DNA of 64,000 nucleotides from contig NZ_MAFQ01000006.1 of NCBI RefSeq assembly GCF_002013895.1, positions 186,001 to 250,000 on the forward strand, read 5' to 3'. The position numbers were made by a program, and so were the translations under genes. The notes below the pieces were generated by a model. The model was given only the letters and a program-made list of their open reading frames with translations. It did not search any database and was not told the origin of the DNA. The DNA is from Mycobacteroides franklinii. GTDB taxonomy: Bacteria > Actinomycetota > Actinomycetes > Mycobacteriales > Mycobacteriaceae. This document shows, in pieces, positions 1 through 9,375 of this stretch (position 1 is its first letter; each line of letters begins with the position of its first letter).

Positions 1-263
1 TGCCGTTCGACAGCACCGAAAAGCTGGTCACCATCATCGAGCTCAAGACGCGCGGCGATTCCGATATCGAGGCCGTCAAGAGCGAGATCACCTCGGCGAT
101 TTCGAACGCCCACGGCGTGAATGTCGGGGATATCGTTCTCGTGCCACCGGGGTCGCTGCCCACCACGACCAGCGGCAAGATCCGGCGGCGCTCGTGTGTC
201 GAGCAGTACGTCCAGAACGAGTTCACCCGATTGGATGCGGACTCTCCGGTGGGTGTTGCCTGA
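1..263 (+). CDS. Fatty-acyl-AMP ligase (FadD/FAAL-type), C-terminal end only
   Basis: The reading frame is open from the left edge (first full codon at base 3) to TGA at 261-263 and encodes about 86 residues. They match the C-terminal subdomain of adenylate-forming FadD enzymes. The region [11 protein letters not shown] carries the lysine that in this superfamily contacts the acyl-adenylate. The preceding segment ([15 protein letters not shown], then a [13 protein letters not shown] stretch) resembles mycobacterial FAALs that load acyl chains on PKS or NRPS enzymes. Which FadD it is cannot be told from this fragment. The convergent neighbour is a Gap/Sap-like protein, a class usually found in GPL, sulfolipid or polyphleate loci, so this may be the edge of such a locus. 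Confidence 0.85.
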   Translation, partial: PFDSTEKLVTIIELKTRGDSDIEAVKSEITSAISNAHGVNVGDIVLVPPGSLPTTTSGKIRRRSCVEQYVQNEFTRLDADSPVGVA

Positions 264-273
264 CCTTCGGGTG

Positions 274-927
274 TCAGATACCGGCCAGGCCGACCGCGAG
301 CAACACGCATCCGACCACGGCTAGCACCAGCGCGATATTGCGGCGGCGGTTGGACTGTATCCAGCTGTTGAGCCTCTCCATCGCCTCGCCGGTCCGCTCC
401 GGCGCCACGGCGTGCGCGAGGAAGGGAATCTCCACCAGCGCAAAAGCGATGACGTTGAACATCAGCAGCGCGGTGACCTGCGTGGCCGCCGGGGAACCCG
501 AGGCCACGATCACTGCCAGTGCGGCCAGGAAGTCCACCGACGGCAGCGCGATCCCCAGTCCCGCGACGGCTGCCACCCAGAGCGAGCCACCCGTCGCGAT
601 CGCCTGAATGCGTGCGGAGACCTTGTCCAGCTGTGCGTTGGGGGCCGGTCCACGTAGCCGGGAGGCCAACAAGGCGGCGACCAGAAGCGCCGCCACCCCG
701 ATGCCGACCTGCACCCGAGGCAACGTGAAATGAGCCGACCCGGTCGATACGTTCCGGAAGGCGAACAGCACCACCAGACCCACGGCCATTCCCATCACGA
801 ACCCACCGGATAGGAACGCGAACAGCTGCAGCAGGGGGCGCGGACGATTCAGCATCAGCACCGTCATGCCCAGACGGAAGGGTTCGAAGCTGACGGCGAT
901 GGCCATCACGAGCAGTGTGATCCACAT
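274..927 (-). CDS. Gap/Sap-like integral membrane protein
   Basis: This 217-residue protein has about six hydrophobic helices (roughly residues 1-20, 30-58, 70-90, 110-140, 147-170 and 197-217). It has the pattern of the mycobacterial Gap/Sap family (GPL-addressing or sulfolipid-addressing proteins), including an N-terminal helix with SFEPFRLG and a loop with PSVDFLAAL. Family members are needed for surface display of glycopeptidolipids or accompany sulfolipid genes. Their mechanism is not known. The gene ends 10 bases from the convergent fadD fragment, consistent with a lipid-export role. The ATG at 927 is the natural start. Family assignment is from pattern recognition. Confidence 0.75.
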   Translation of the reverse strand: MWITLLVMAIAVSFEPFRLGMTVLMLNRPRPLLQLFAFLSGGFVMGMAVGLVVLFAFRNVSTGSAHFTLPRVQVGIGVAALLVAALLASRLRGPAPNAQLDKVSARIQAIATGGSLWVAAVAGLGIALPSVDFLAALAVIVASGSPAATQVTALLMFNVIAFALVEIPFLAHAVAPERTGEAMERLNSWIQSNRRRNIALVLAVVGCVLLAVGLAGI

Positions 928-932
928 GGTTG

Positions 933-1571
933 TCAGGGCTGCAACCGCTGCACCCGACCGTCAGCGACGACGATCCGGTTGTGCACACGGTTCTCCCGGC
1001 CCTGCCAGAACTCGACATTCTCGGGGGCGATCACGTATCCGCCCCATTGCGGGGGCACCGGTATCTGATCCAGATCGGCGAACCGCTGGGTGATGTCATC
1101 GAGCTGGGCCAACAACGCCGCTCGGGACTCGATGGGCGCGGACTGCTGTGAGGCCCACGCCCCCAGCTGTGAACCGCGCGGCCGCTTGGCCCAGTAGTCG
1201 GCGGTCTGCGCCGGATCGACTTTGGTCACCCGGCCGCGCACATGCACCTGGCGCCCCAGCGCGTACCAGGGGAAGGTGACGCTGGCGTACGGCGCCTCGT
1301 CGAGCTGGCGCCCCTTGGCGGAGTCGTAGTTTGAGAAGAACGTCACACCCGCCGGGTCGAACCCCTTGCACAGCACTGTGCGCGTTACCGGCCGGCCGTT
1401 GTCGACGGTGGCGAGCACCATCGCATTCGGTTCGGGGATGCCAGAGGCCACCGCGAGGTCAAACCACTTGTGCAACAAGGGAAGCCAGCCGTCGGCGAGC
1501 CAGTCGGCGTCCAGATCACCACTGCCGTCCTTCTCTCCGGGGCGGTAGTCAGAGCGCAGCCATTCGGTCAC
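933..1571 (-). CDS. pdxH: Pyridoxamine 5'-phosphate oxidase PdxH
   Basis: This FMN enzyme oxidises pyridoxine or pyridoxamine phosphate to PLP. The protein is about 212 residues and shows family landmarks in order: [21 protein letters not shown] (FMN/PLP binding), [40 protein letters not shown], and the C-terminal signature [13 protein letters not shown]. The start is ambiguous: GTG 1571, GTG 1580 or ATG 1598 are all in frame. I chose 1571 because the upstream codons add residues without family similarity, though a promoter just upstream could favour ATG 1598. It is divergent from citA, as in other mycobacteria. Confidence in function is very high. Confidence 0.95.
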   Translation of the reverse strand: MTEWLRSDYRPGEKDGSGDLDADWLADGWLPLLHKWFDLAVASGIPEPNAMVLATVDNGRPVTRTVLCKGFDPAGVTFFSNYDSAKGRQLDEAPYASVTFPWYALGRQVHVRGRVTKVDPAQTADYWAKRPRGSQLGAWASQQSAPIESRAALLAQLDDITQRFADLDQIPVPPQWGGYVIAPENVEFWQGRENRVHNRIVVADGRVQRLQP

Positions 1572-1642
1572 GAAAATCACGCTACAGGCGACCCCCATCG
1601 CCGCATCTAAGAGACACCGACCTGACTAAGAACTGGCCTTAT

Positions 1643-1654
1643 TTGCGAGTGCAA
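1643..1654. promoter_or_regulatory. Short palindrome in the pdxH-citA divergent promoter region
   Basis: TTGC-GAGT-GCAA forms a 12-base inverted repeat about 50 bases before the citA ATG. Acetate and glyoxylate regulators of the RamB type bind TTTGCAAA-like sequences, so a carbon-source regulator is possible. This rests on the repeat alone. It could be coincidental. Confidence 0.25.
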
Positions 1655-1701
1655 GAATCGCCTTTACCGAGTTGTTACCCACAGGTAGGGAGTCGAGAAT
1701 C

Positions 1702-2838
1702 ATGACGGTTGCAGCGCCGCTACCAGCGGATTTCGCACCTGGACTGGAAGGCGTGACCGCCTTCGCCACCGAAATAGCCGAGCCCGACAAGGACGGCGGT
1801 TCACTGCGCTACCGCGGTGTCGACATCAAGGACCTGGTCGCCCAGCGGGTGACCTTCGGTGATGTGTGGGCACTGTTGGTCGATGGCAAGTTCGGCCAGG
1901 GTCTCCCACCGGCCGAGCCATTCCCCATCCCGGTACACACCGGGGACGTCCGCGTGGACGTACAGGCCGGGCTCGCCATGCTGGCACCCATCTGGGGCTT
2001 TGAGCCGCTACTGGACACCGAGGACTCCCTCGCGCGACACCAGCTTGCGCGCGCCTCGGTCATGGCGCTCTCCTACGTCGCGCAGTCGGCGCGGGGCAAC
2101 TCCCAGCCCGCCGTTCCGCAGCAGATTATCGACGAATGTTCAACCGTCACATCGCGTTTCATGACCCGCTGGCAGGGTGATCCCGATCCCAAGCATGTCG
2201 AGGCCATCGATGCGTACTGGGTTTCGGCCGCCGAGCACGGCATGAATGCCTCGACGTTCACCGCCCGTGTCATCGCGTCCACCGGTGCCGACGCGGCTGC
2301 CGCACTCTCCGGCGCGGTCGGTGCGATGAGCGGTCCACTGCACGGCGGCGCACCCGCCCGCGTGCTGCCGATGATCGAGCAAGCCGAGAAGACAGGTGAC
2401 CCCCGTGGTGTCATCAAGGGCATCCTGGACCGCCGCGAGAAGCTCATGGGCTTCGGACACCGGGTGTACCGTGCCGAGGACCCGCGTGCGCGCGTGCTGC
2501 GCAGCACCGCCAAACGACTCGGGGCCGCCCGCTACGAGGTAGCAGCCGCCCTCGAGCAGGCTGCCCTTGCCGAGCTGCGGGAACGCCGTCCCGACCGCAT
2601 CATCGAGACCAATGTCGAGTTCTGGGCCGCCGTCATTCTCGACTTCGCCCAGGTGCCGACCCGGATGATGCCCGCGATGTTCACCTGCGCCCGCACCGCG
2701 GGGTGGAGCGCACACATCATGGAGCAGAAGCGACTCGGCAAGCTGGTGCGTCCGGCCGCGCTGTATGTCGGCCCGGGTCCGCGCACCATCGAATCCGTCG
2801 ACGGATATGGTCTGCTGCACGCTCGCGTCGGCGCGTAA
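1702..2838 (+). CDS. citA: Citrate synthase 2 (CitA-type)
   Basis: This enzyme condenses acetyl-CoA with oxaloacetate. The 378-residue protein carries the citrate synthase histidines in HGMNASTFTARV (oxaloacetate side), GPLHGGAPARV and GFGHRVYR, plus the conserved FWAAVILDFAQVP segment holding the catalytic aspartate. It fits the short CitA-type enzyme (Rv0889c class) rather than the larger GltA. ATG 1702 is preceded by a purine-rich stretch, and an upstream in-frame start at 1672 would add ten residues lacking family similarity. Divergent pdxH and downstream VOC gene match mycobacterial order. Confidence 0.95.
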   Translation: MTVAAPLPADFAPGLEGVTAFATEIAEPDKDGGSLRYRGVDIKDLVAQRVTFGDVWALLVDGKFGQGLPPAEPFPIPVHTGDVRVDVQAGLAMLAPIWGFEPLLDTEDSLARHQLARASVMALSYVAQSARGNSQPAVPQQIIDECSTVTSRFMTRWQGDPDPKHVEAIDAYWVSAAEHGMNASTFTARVIASTGADAAAALSGAVGAMSGPLHGGAPARVLPMIEQAEKTGDPRGVIKGILDRREKLMGFGHRVYRAEDPRARVLRSTAKRLGAARYEVAAALEQAALAELRERRPDRIIETNVEFWAAVILDFAQVPTRMMPAMFTCARTAGWSAHIMEQKRLGKLVRPAALYVGPGPRTIESVDGYGLLHARVGA

Positions 2839-2887
2839 GTACCCGAACGCCTGGCGTCACCCTGCGTGAGGTGGTTGGGTGGGTCAT

Positions 2888-3352
2888 ATGACCTCCGAAG
2901 TACCTCCCGTAGCACCCTCCGTTTCCCCGTACATCATCGTCGAGGACTCACGCGCGGCCATCGAGTTCTACAAGAACGCCTTTGGCGCCGAGGAACTCGG
3001 CCTGCTGGAGACTCCTGACGGCAAGGTGATGCATGCCGCCGTCAAGATCAACGGCACGACGATCATGATGAACGACGACTTCCCCGAATACAACGACGGC
3101 AAGTCCAGCACGCCCACCGCCCTCGGCGGCACCCCCGTCACCATCCATCTGACGGTGCCCAACGTCGATGACTGGTTCCAGCGCGCGGTCGATGCCGGAG
3201 CGACCATCGAGATGCCGCTCGAAGACCAGTTCTGGGGCGACCGCTTCGGCGTCATCAAAGACCCGTTCGGCCACCAGTGGTCCTTGGGGCAGCCCGTCAA
3301 GGTGGTCGACCCCGAAGAGCTCAAGAAGTACGTGGCCAGCGGCGGCGAGTAA
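2888..3352 (+). CDS. VOC-superfamily (glyoxalase/PhnB-like) protein
   Basis: This 154-residue protein has two beta-alpha-beta-beta-beta half modules typical of the vicinal oxygen chelate fold: residues about 10-60 (SPYIIVEDSRAAIEFYKNAF) and about 80-140 (HLTVPNVDDWFQRAVDAGAT, then FWGDRFGVIKDPFGHQWSLG). This PhnB-like pattern occurs in glyoxalases and metal-binding resistance proteins. The substrate is unknown. GTG 2879 is an alternative start, and a GAGGTGG box at 2868-2874 sits at a better distance for an initiation site near here than for any internal codon. Corresponds to Rv0887c in conserved order. It is convergent with fprB, with only 3 bases between. Confidence 0.85.
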   Translation: MTSEVPPVAPSVSPYIIVEDSRAAIEFYKNAFGAEELGLLETPDGKVMHAAVKINGTTIMMNDDFPEYNDGKSSTPTALGGTPVTIHLTVPNVDDWFQRAVDAGATIEMPLEDQFWGDRFGVIKDPFGHQWSLGQPVKVVDPEELKKYVASGGE

Positions 3353-3355
3353 GCC

Positions 3356-5038
3356 CTACCGGAGCAGGTCTTCCAGCACGGACCCGCGAATCGCCTTGCG
3401 CCACAACGGTGGTTGCGGGGCATTCGCGGCGACGCGCAGCATCTCGGGCACCGAGACAAACTTGTCACGGGGACGGCCCTCACCCTTGCCGCGCGCGATT
3501 TCCGCGCGGTCGATGGCCAGCCAGCCTTCGTGATCGATGATCGTCGGCTGACGTCGCTGGATCAGCCTGGCCAGGCCCGACAATCGTTGCGCCGGATCGG
3601 CGAGCAGCCCGTTGTTGTAATCCTCGACCAGCGAGGTCACGGTCTGCTGAGAGCACGACTTGTTGGTTCCGATGAATCCGGTCGGACCGCGCTTGATCCA
3701 CCCAGCCACGTAGGTGCCGGGGTGTGCCCTACCGGTGGATGAATCTGTCACGCGTCCTTGCTCGTTCGGGATGGTCCCGCGCTCGTTGTCGAACGGCACG
3801 TCCGGCATCGGGACACCGCGATAGCCGATCGAGGTGAGAAACAGCCCCGCCTTGATGGTGTCGGACACATCGCCGTGTTCGAACTCGACACCTTCCACGC
3901 GGCCCTCGCCCAACACCTTGGCCGGGGTGCGGTTGTAGGCGAACCGAATGGTCTTACCGCCCGGTTCCCGCGCCTCACGCGGGCAGGTGCTGAGCACCTC
4001 CAGCTTCTGCCGGGTCAGCGGTTCCAGATGTGTCTGCAGCGCTTGATCAACGAGGTCTGCCGTCTCTTGGTCGATGACGACCGTCATGTCGGGCAGTCCG
4101 ACGAGCCCGAGGAGCTCGGGCAGGGTGAACGCCGAGTGCTCGGGGCCGCGGCGGCCGACGATGACCACCTCGCGCAACTTGCTGTTGCGCAGCGCAGTCA
4201 ACGCGGTATCCGAAATATCAGTGCGCGCAAGACGATCGGTGTTTCCGGTGAGTACCCGCGCGACGTCGAGCGCCACGTTTCCGTTGCCGATGACGACGGC
4301 GCGTTCGTGGTCGAGGTCGACCCGGAAATCGCTGTAGTCGGGGTGCGCGTTGATCCACGCGACCACCTGGGTGGCGGTGGCACTTCCCGGCAGCTCGATC
4401 CCCGGGATGTCCAGGCGACGATCCGAGGAGGCGCCGACGGAGTAGATCACCGCATGGTGATGCGCCAGTAGTTCCTCGTGGCTGATGTCCTTGCCCACCT
4501 CGACGTTCAAGTAGAACTCGAAATTGGGCTGTGCGGCCATCGTGTCGAAGAGCTTGGTCACCCGCTTGGTCTGCTGGTGGTCGGGGGCCACCCCGGCACG
4601 CACCAAACCGTATGGGGCGGGCAGTCTTTCGAACATGTTGACCTTCACGTTCGGCTGGGTCAGCAGCTCGTCGGCGGCGTACATGGCAGCCGGACCGGAG
4701 CCCACGATCGCCACCTTCAGCGCCCGGCCGGTCTCACGCACCGGCGGCGCCTGAATGACCGGAGCCAAACTGGCGCGAGGGATTTCACGCGGATAAAACT
4801 CGGAGTTGATCCGCAGGAAGGGCAACTGCTCTTCCTTGAGGACCGAGTCCGGCTTGATGGCATCGACCGGGCAGGCAGCGACGCAAGCACCACAGTCGAC
4901 GCACGAGGAGGCGTCGATGTGCAGCATCTCCGCCTTGAGGAAATCGGGTTCGTCAGGCGTGGGGTGAATGCAGTTGACCGGGCACGCGTAAACGCACGAC
5001 CCCTCGTTACAGCACGCCTGGGTAACGACGTGTGGCAT
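3356..5038 (-). CDS. fprB: NADPH:ferredoxin reductase with fused ferredoxin domain (FprB)
   Basis: This is a 560-residue two-part protein. Residues 1-65 are a ferredoxin domain with cysteine clusters in CCNEGSCVYACPVNC and CVDCGACVAACPVDA, expected to hold two Fe-S clusters. From about residue 107 an adrenodoxin-reductase-type flavoprotein begins: FAD site KVAIVGSGPAAMYAADEL, NADPH site VVIGNGNVALDVARVL near 245, and a C-terminal GPTGFIGTNKSCSQQTV segment. It passes electrons from NADPH through FAD to the fused ferredoxin. Its ATG overlaps the stop of the upstream AurF-like oxygenase gene (ATGA), so the two are probably translated together and FprB may be its electron donor. Confidence 0.95.
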   Translation of the reverse strand: MPHVVTQACCNEGSCVYACPVNCIHPTPDEPDFLKAEMLHIDASSCVDCGACVAACPVDAIKPDSVLKEEQLPFLRINSEFYPREIPRASLAPVIQAPPVRETGRALKVAIVGSGPAAMYAADELLTQPNVKVNMFERLPAPYGLVRAGVAPDHQQTKRVTKLFDTMAAQPNFEFYLNVEVGKDISHEELLAHHHAVIYSVGASSDRRLDIPGIELPGSATATQVVAWINAHPDYSDFRVDLDHERAVVIGNGNVALDVARVLTGNTDRLARTDISDTALTALRNSKLREVVIVGRRGPEHSAFTLPELLGLVGLPDMTVVIDQETADLVDQALQTHLEPLTRQKLEVLSTCPREAREPGGKTIRFAYNRTPAKVLGEGRVEGVEFEHGDVSDTIKAGLFLTSIGYRGVPMPDVPFDNERGTIPNEQGRVTDSSTGRAHPGTYVAGWIKRGPTGFIGTNKSCSQQTVTSLVEDYNNGLLADPAQRLSGLARLIQRRQPTIIDHEGWLAIDRAEIARGKGEGRPRDKFVSVPEMLRVAANAPQPPLWRKAIRGSVLEDLLR

Positions 5039-6093
5039 CAGGCGGGAACAGCGCTGTGTGAATCAGACACCGCGGCTTCGGGGGCCGAGTAGTTCACCAG
5101 CGGACCGCGCTGCGGCTCGCTGCGGTAGCGGGCTGCACGGCCATCGATGTGCAGCAGTCTCCACACCAGCTTGGCGACCGGGTTCATCATGCCAACCTCA
5201 CGGCACAGCATCCGAACGTCGGAGAAGACCTCGCTCATGGTCTGGCGCGAGGCCGGACTCTTCCAGAAGATCTCCTTCATCACGTCCTGCGGGATGTCGA
5301 ACTTCTTGGCGAAGCTACGCGGCGGTGTCATGATCGCGCCCATCAGCACCCGCATGGTGATGGGGGTGGCGATGGACAGCACGAAGCGGTTGAGCCAGTG
5401 CATGCTCGGGACACGCTTGCGCAGGTACTCGTGCGCGAAGGAGATGTGCCGGGCTTCCTCGGCCACGTGGATCTCCATGACGCGCTTCATGATCGGGTGC
5501 AGGTTGTCACCCTCGCGCAGCACATTCTTCTGGGTGTGATCGATCGGCTCCTCGCCGGCAAGGACGCCCACGAAGAACATCTCCGGGAAGGGCGTGGCGG
5601 CCAGCGGGACGAACGGCGACAGCCAGCGCAGCAGGCGCGGCATTCCGGGCACGTCGACACCGAGGCGGTTCACCATCTCCTGGAACATCAGGGTGTGGTT
5701 GCACTCTTCGATGGACTCGTGGTTCAGGTAACGGAACTCCGGGGATCCGTTGGGCACGCTGAAGGCGTACTGGATCAGGCCGCGGATCAGGATGCTCTCG
5801 AAGTGCAGGCCCACCTTGGCGACGTTGGCCTGGCGCCACATACCGATCTCGATCTGCTTCTCCAGCGACTGCGCCTGGTACCAGGGGTGCCGGCCGAAGG
5901 GATCGGTGCGGTGCGGAAGCACCCAGCGCGGGTCATTGGGGATGACGGCGTATTCAGGCGCGTCCCAGTCGATATCGATGAACGGGTCGAAATTCCGGTT
6001 CGTCGATCCGTGCGACAGGGTCTCCAGCACCTGGACGTACTTGGCATCGCCACGCACTTCCTTCTTTGCGCGCAACTTCTCGCGGAGCGACAT
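5038..6093 (-). CDS. AurF-like diiron oxygenase
   Basis: This 351-residue helical protein belongs, by pattern, to the AurF/p-aminobenzoate N-oxygenase family (Rv0885 class). Carboxylate-histidine motifs suited to a dinuclear iron site are visible: NHESIEECNHTLMFQE (residues about 125-140) and MEIHVAEEARHISFAHE (about 208-224), with an extra glutamate in HFESILIRG. AurF enzymes oxidise aryl amines, but the physiological substrate of the mycobacterial form is unknown. AAAGGAGA lies 5-12 bases before the ATG. It is the first gene of a two-gene operon with fprB, which would supply electrons. The divergent serC promoter region holds a perfect palindrome. Confidence 0.85.
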   Translation of the reverse strand: MSLREKLRAKKEVRGDAKYVQVLETLSHGSTNRNFDPFIDIDWDAPEYAVIPNDPRWVLPHRTDPFGRHPWYQAQSLEKQIEIGMWRQANVAKVGLHFESILIRGLIQYAFSVPNGSPEFRYLNHESIEECNHTLMFQEMVNRLGVDVPGMPRLLRWLSPFVPLAATPFPEMFFVGVLAGEEPIDHTQKNVLREGDNLHPIMKRVMEIHVAEEARHISFAHEYLRKRVPSMHWLNRFVLSIATPITMRVLMGAIMTPPRSFAKKFDIPQDVMKEIFWKSPASRQTMSEVFSDVRMLCREVGMMNPVAKLVWRLLHIDGRAARYRSEPQRGPLVNYSAPEAAVSDSHSAVPA

Positions 6094-6203
6094 GCCAATC
6101 TCCTTTGATTAGGTAACGGACCTGCAAACTTTTACGTTCCGGGGCTACTTGGAAGTCTACAAGCTCTGGGCGAGTGTAAACAGGGCGAGAAGGCCCTATC
6201 TAG

Positions 6204-7409
<1,206 letters not shown>

Positions 7410-7426
7410 CTCAATGCTCCTCGGCT

Positions 7427-7480
7427 CGAGTGGGAACCTCGCCCGGAAAAGGCACTAACGCCGCGTCAGGTTCCCACTCG
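7427..7480. terminator. Bidirectional hairpin between serC and the GT39 gene
   Basis: A 13-base perfect inverted repeat (CGAGTGGGAACCT at 7427-7439 and its complement at 7468-7480) encloses 28 bases. It sits in the 79-base gap between two convergent genes, where a shared terminator is expected. There is no clear T-run, as is common in mycobacteria. Confidence 0.6.
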
Positions 7481-7488
7481 ACGGGGGA

Positions 7489-9375
7489 CTACCGCACCGT
7501 CAGGTCGTAGACATCGACATCGTCGACGGTCTGCTTGGTGAAGGTGCGCTCCACCCACTCCTGAATGGACTTCGAGGTCTCGCTGCCCGGGGCGCCGAAC
7601 CCCTCGCCGGCATGGCCGCCGCGCTCCCCATCTAAGAAGTAGTGGATCTGTCCGTCCGCCACGTACTGCTGGAATTGCGCCAATGTCGGTGACGGGTCGG
7701 TTCCGTTGAACCCACCGATGGGCATCACCGGCCGACGCGTGGCCAGCTGATATCCCGACGCTTGGTTCGAGCCGATCGCCGCAGCCACCCAGGTGTAGCG
7801 ATCAGCGTTGTCCTGCAGGGCAGCAACGATATTCGGGCCGGGGTCACTCCCGTCCAGCAGACTGCCACCGCGCTTGGACCCAGGTTCGAATTCGGGTCGA
7901 TGCTTGCGCTCGGGCATATCCGGGAACTCCGGGAAGCCGCCGCCCTTCACCTCGGGTCCGGCGGAGGGAAGCGCCCCGCTGTGCGGGGTGGCAATGGTCT
8001 GTACGGAGTATGCGACCGGTCCCGCCAGTGCCACGACCAGCACGGCGGCAACAGCAGCAATGGGGTACCTCGTGAGCACCAGTCCGATGAGCGCGAATAC
8101 ACCCAGGGCCACGATCAACCAGCGCAGCCACGGCAGGAACTCCGGCGACCGCCCCAGCAACAGCCACGCCATCGCCACGGTGAGCACCAGAGCGGTCGCG
8201 ACGCAGGCGCGCACCCAAGGTTTTCCACGTTCACTCCAAGCCAGTGCCGAGCCCGCGCCGACGAGTGCGGCGACGGCGGGCGTCAACGCCATTGAGTAAT
8301 AGGGGTGGAAGATGCCCTGCATGTAGCTGAACACGCCCCCGGTGGTGAGCACCCACAACCCGAAGACAGTGAGCACCGCACGCCGCGCATCGGTGCGAGA
8401 GTTTTTACGTAACAGCACTATTCCTAACACAGCGAGGAACAGTGCTGTGGGCAGCAACCAGGCGATCTGGCCACCGAGCGCGGGCTGGAACAGCCTGCCG
8501 ATTCCGGGCTCGCTGCCGAAGCGGCCGCCGAAACCGTACATTCCCTCGCGCGGGCCCGAGGCGCTGCCCGTCTCGTTGCCGTTGATGCGGCCCAGTCCGT
8601 TGTAGCCCAGGGTGAGCTCGAGAATCGAGTTGTCGGGCGATCCGCCGATCCACGGGCGCGAACCCGGTGGCCACAGCTCGACCGCGGCGATCCACCATCC
8701 CGCCGAAACCACTGCTGCCGCTGCCGATCCGGCGAGCTGCGTCAACCGCTTGCCAACGCCGACCGGGCCGGCGATCAGGTAGGTCAGCGCGATGGGCGGG
8801 ATGACCAGTAGGACCTGCAGCTGCTTGGTCAGGAACCCCAAACCGACAAAGACGCCAATGAGCAGCAGCCACCTGGTGCGTCCGTCGTCGATGGCGCGCA
8901 TCATCGCCCACACGGCGGCGATCATCAGGAACACCAACAGGGCATCCGGGTTGTTGAATCGGAACATCAACACGGCCACCGGCGTCACCGCGAGTACCAG
9001 TCCGGCCAGCAGACCGGCACCGTGCCCGAAGTATCGGCGAATGATCACATAGAGCAGGCCGACGGATGCCACACCGAGCAGCACCTGCGGCACCAAGATG
9101 CTCCAGCTGCTCAGCCCGAAGACACGGACCGACAGTTCCATGAGCCACAGCGAGGCCGGTGGCTTGTCGACGGTGATCGAGTTCGCGGCGTCCGAGGATC
9201 CGAAGAATCCGGCCTTCCATGACACCGAACCTGCCTGGACCGCAGCCGAATAGAACGAGTTGGCCCAGCCGTTGGAGCTGAGATTGACCAGGTATGCGAT
9301 GGCCGTGCCCACCAACAGCAGAGTCACCGAAAGCGGCTCGCGGGCGAACCCGCGAGCCGTCATCGAAGCGGTCAT
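7489..9375 (-). CDS. GT39-type (PMT/ArnT-like) membrane glycosyltransferase
   Basis: This 628-residue polytopic protein is predicted to span the membrane about twelve times. Near the N terminus it shows ANSFYSAAVQAGSVSWKAGF and ITVDKPPASLWLMELSVRVF, the first-loop pattern of GT39/ArnT-like enzymes that transfer a sugar from a polyprenyl-phosphate donor on the outer face of the membrane. A C-terminal soluble domain starts around residue 470. Its ATG overlaps the stop of the upstream GT2-GtrA gene by 4 bases, so donor synthesis and sugar transfer seem coupled. Acceptor (lipid, arabinogalactan or protein) is unknown. GTG or ATG starts a few codons downstream (9363) are possible. Confidence 0.85.
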   Translation of the reverse strand: MTASMTARGFAREPLSVTLLLVGTAIAYLVNLSSNGWANSFYSAAVQAGSVSWKAGFFGSSDAANSITVDKPPASLWLMELSVRVFGLSSWSILVPQVLLGVASVGLLYVIIRRYFGHGAGLLAGLVLAVTPVAVLMFRFNNPDALLVFLMIAAVWAMMRAIDDGRTRWLLLIGVFVGLGFLTKQLQVLLVIPPIALTYLIAGPVGVGKRLTQLAGSAAAAVVSAGWWIAAVELWPPGSRPWIGGSPDNSILELTLGYNGLGRINGNETGSASGPREGMYGFGGRFGSEPGIGRLFQPALGGQIAWLLPTALFLAVLGIVLLRKNSRTDARRAVLTVFGLWVLTTGGVFSYMQGIFHPYYSMALTPAVAALVGAGSALAWSERGKPWVRACVATALVLTVAMAWLLLGRSPEFLPWLRWLIVALGVFALIGLVLTRYPIAAVAAVLVVALAGPVAYSVQTIATPHSGALPSAGPEVKGGGFPEFPDMPERKHRPEFEPGSKRGGSLLDGSDPGPNIVAALQDNADRYTWVAAAIGSNQASGYQLATRRPVMPIGGFNGTDPSPTLAQFQQYVADGQIHYFLDGERGGHAGEGFGAPGSETSKSIQEWVERTFTKQTVDDVDVYDLTVR

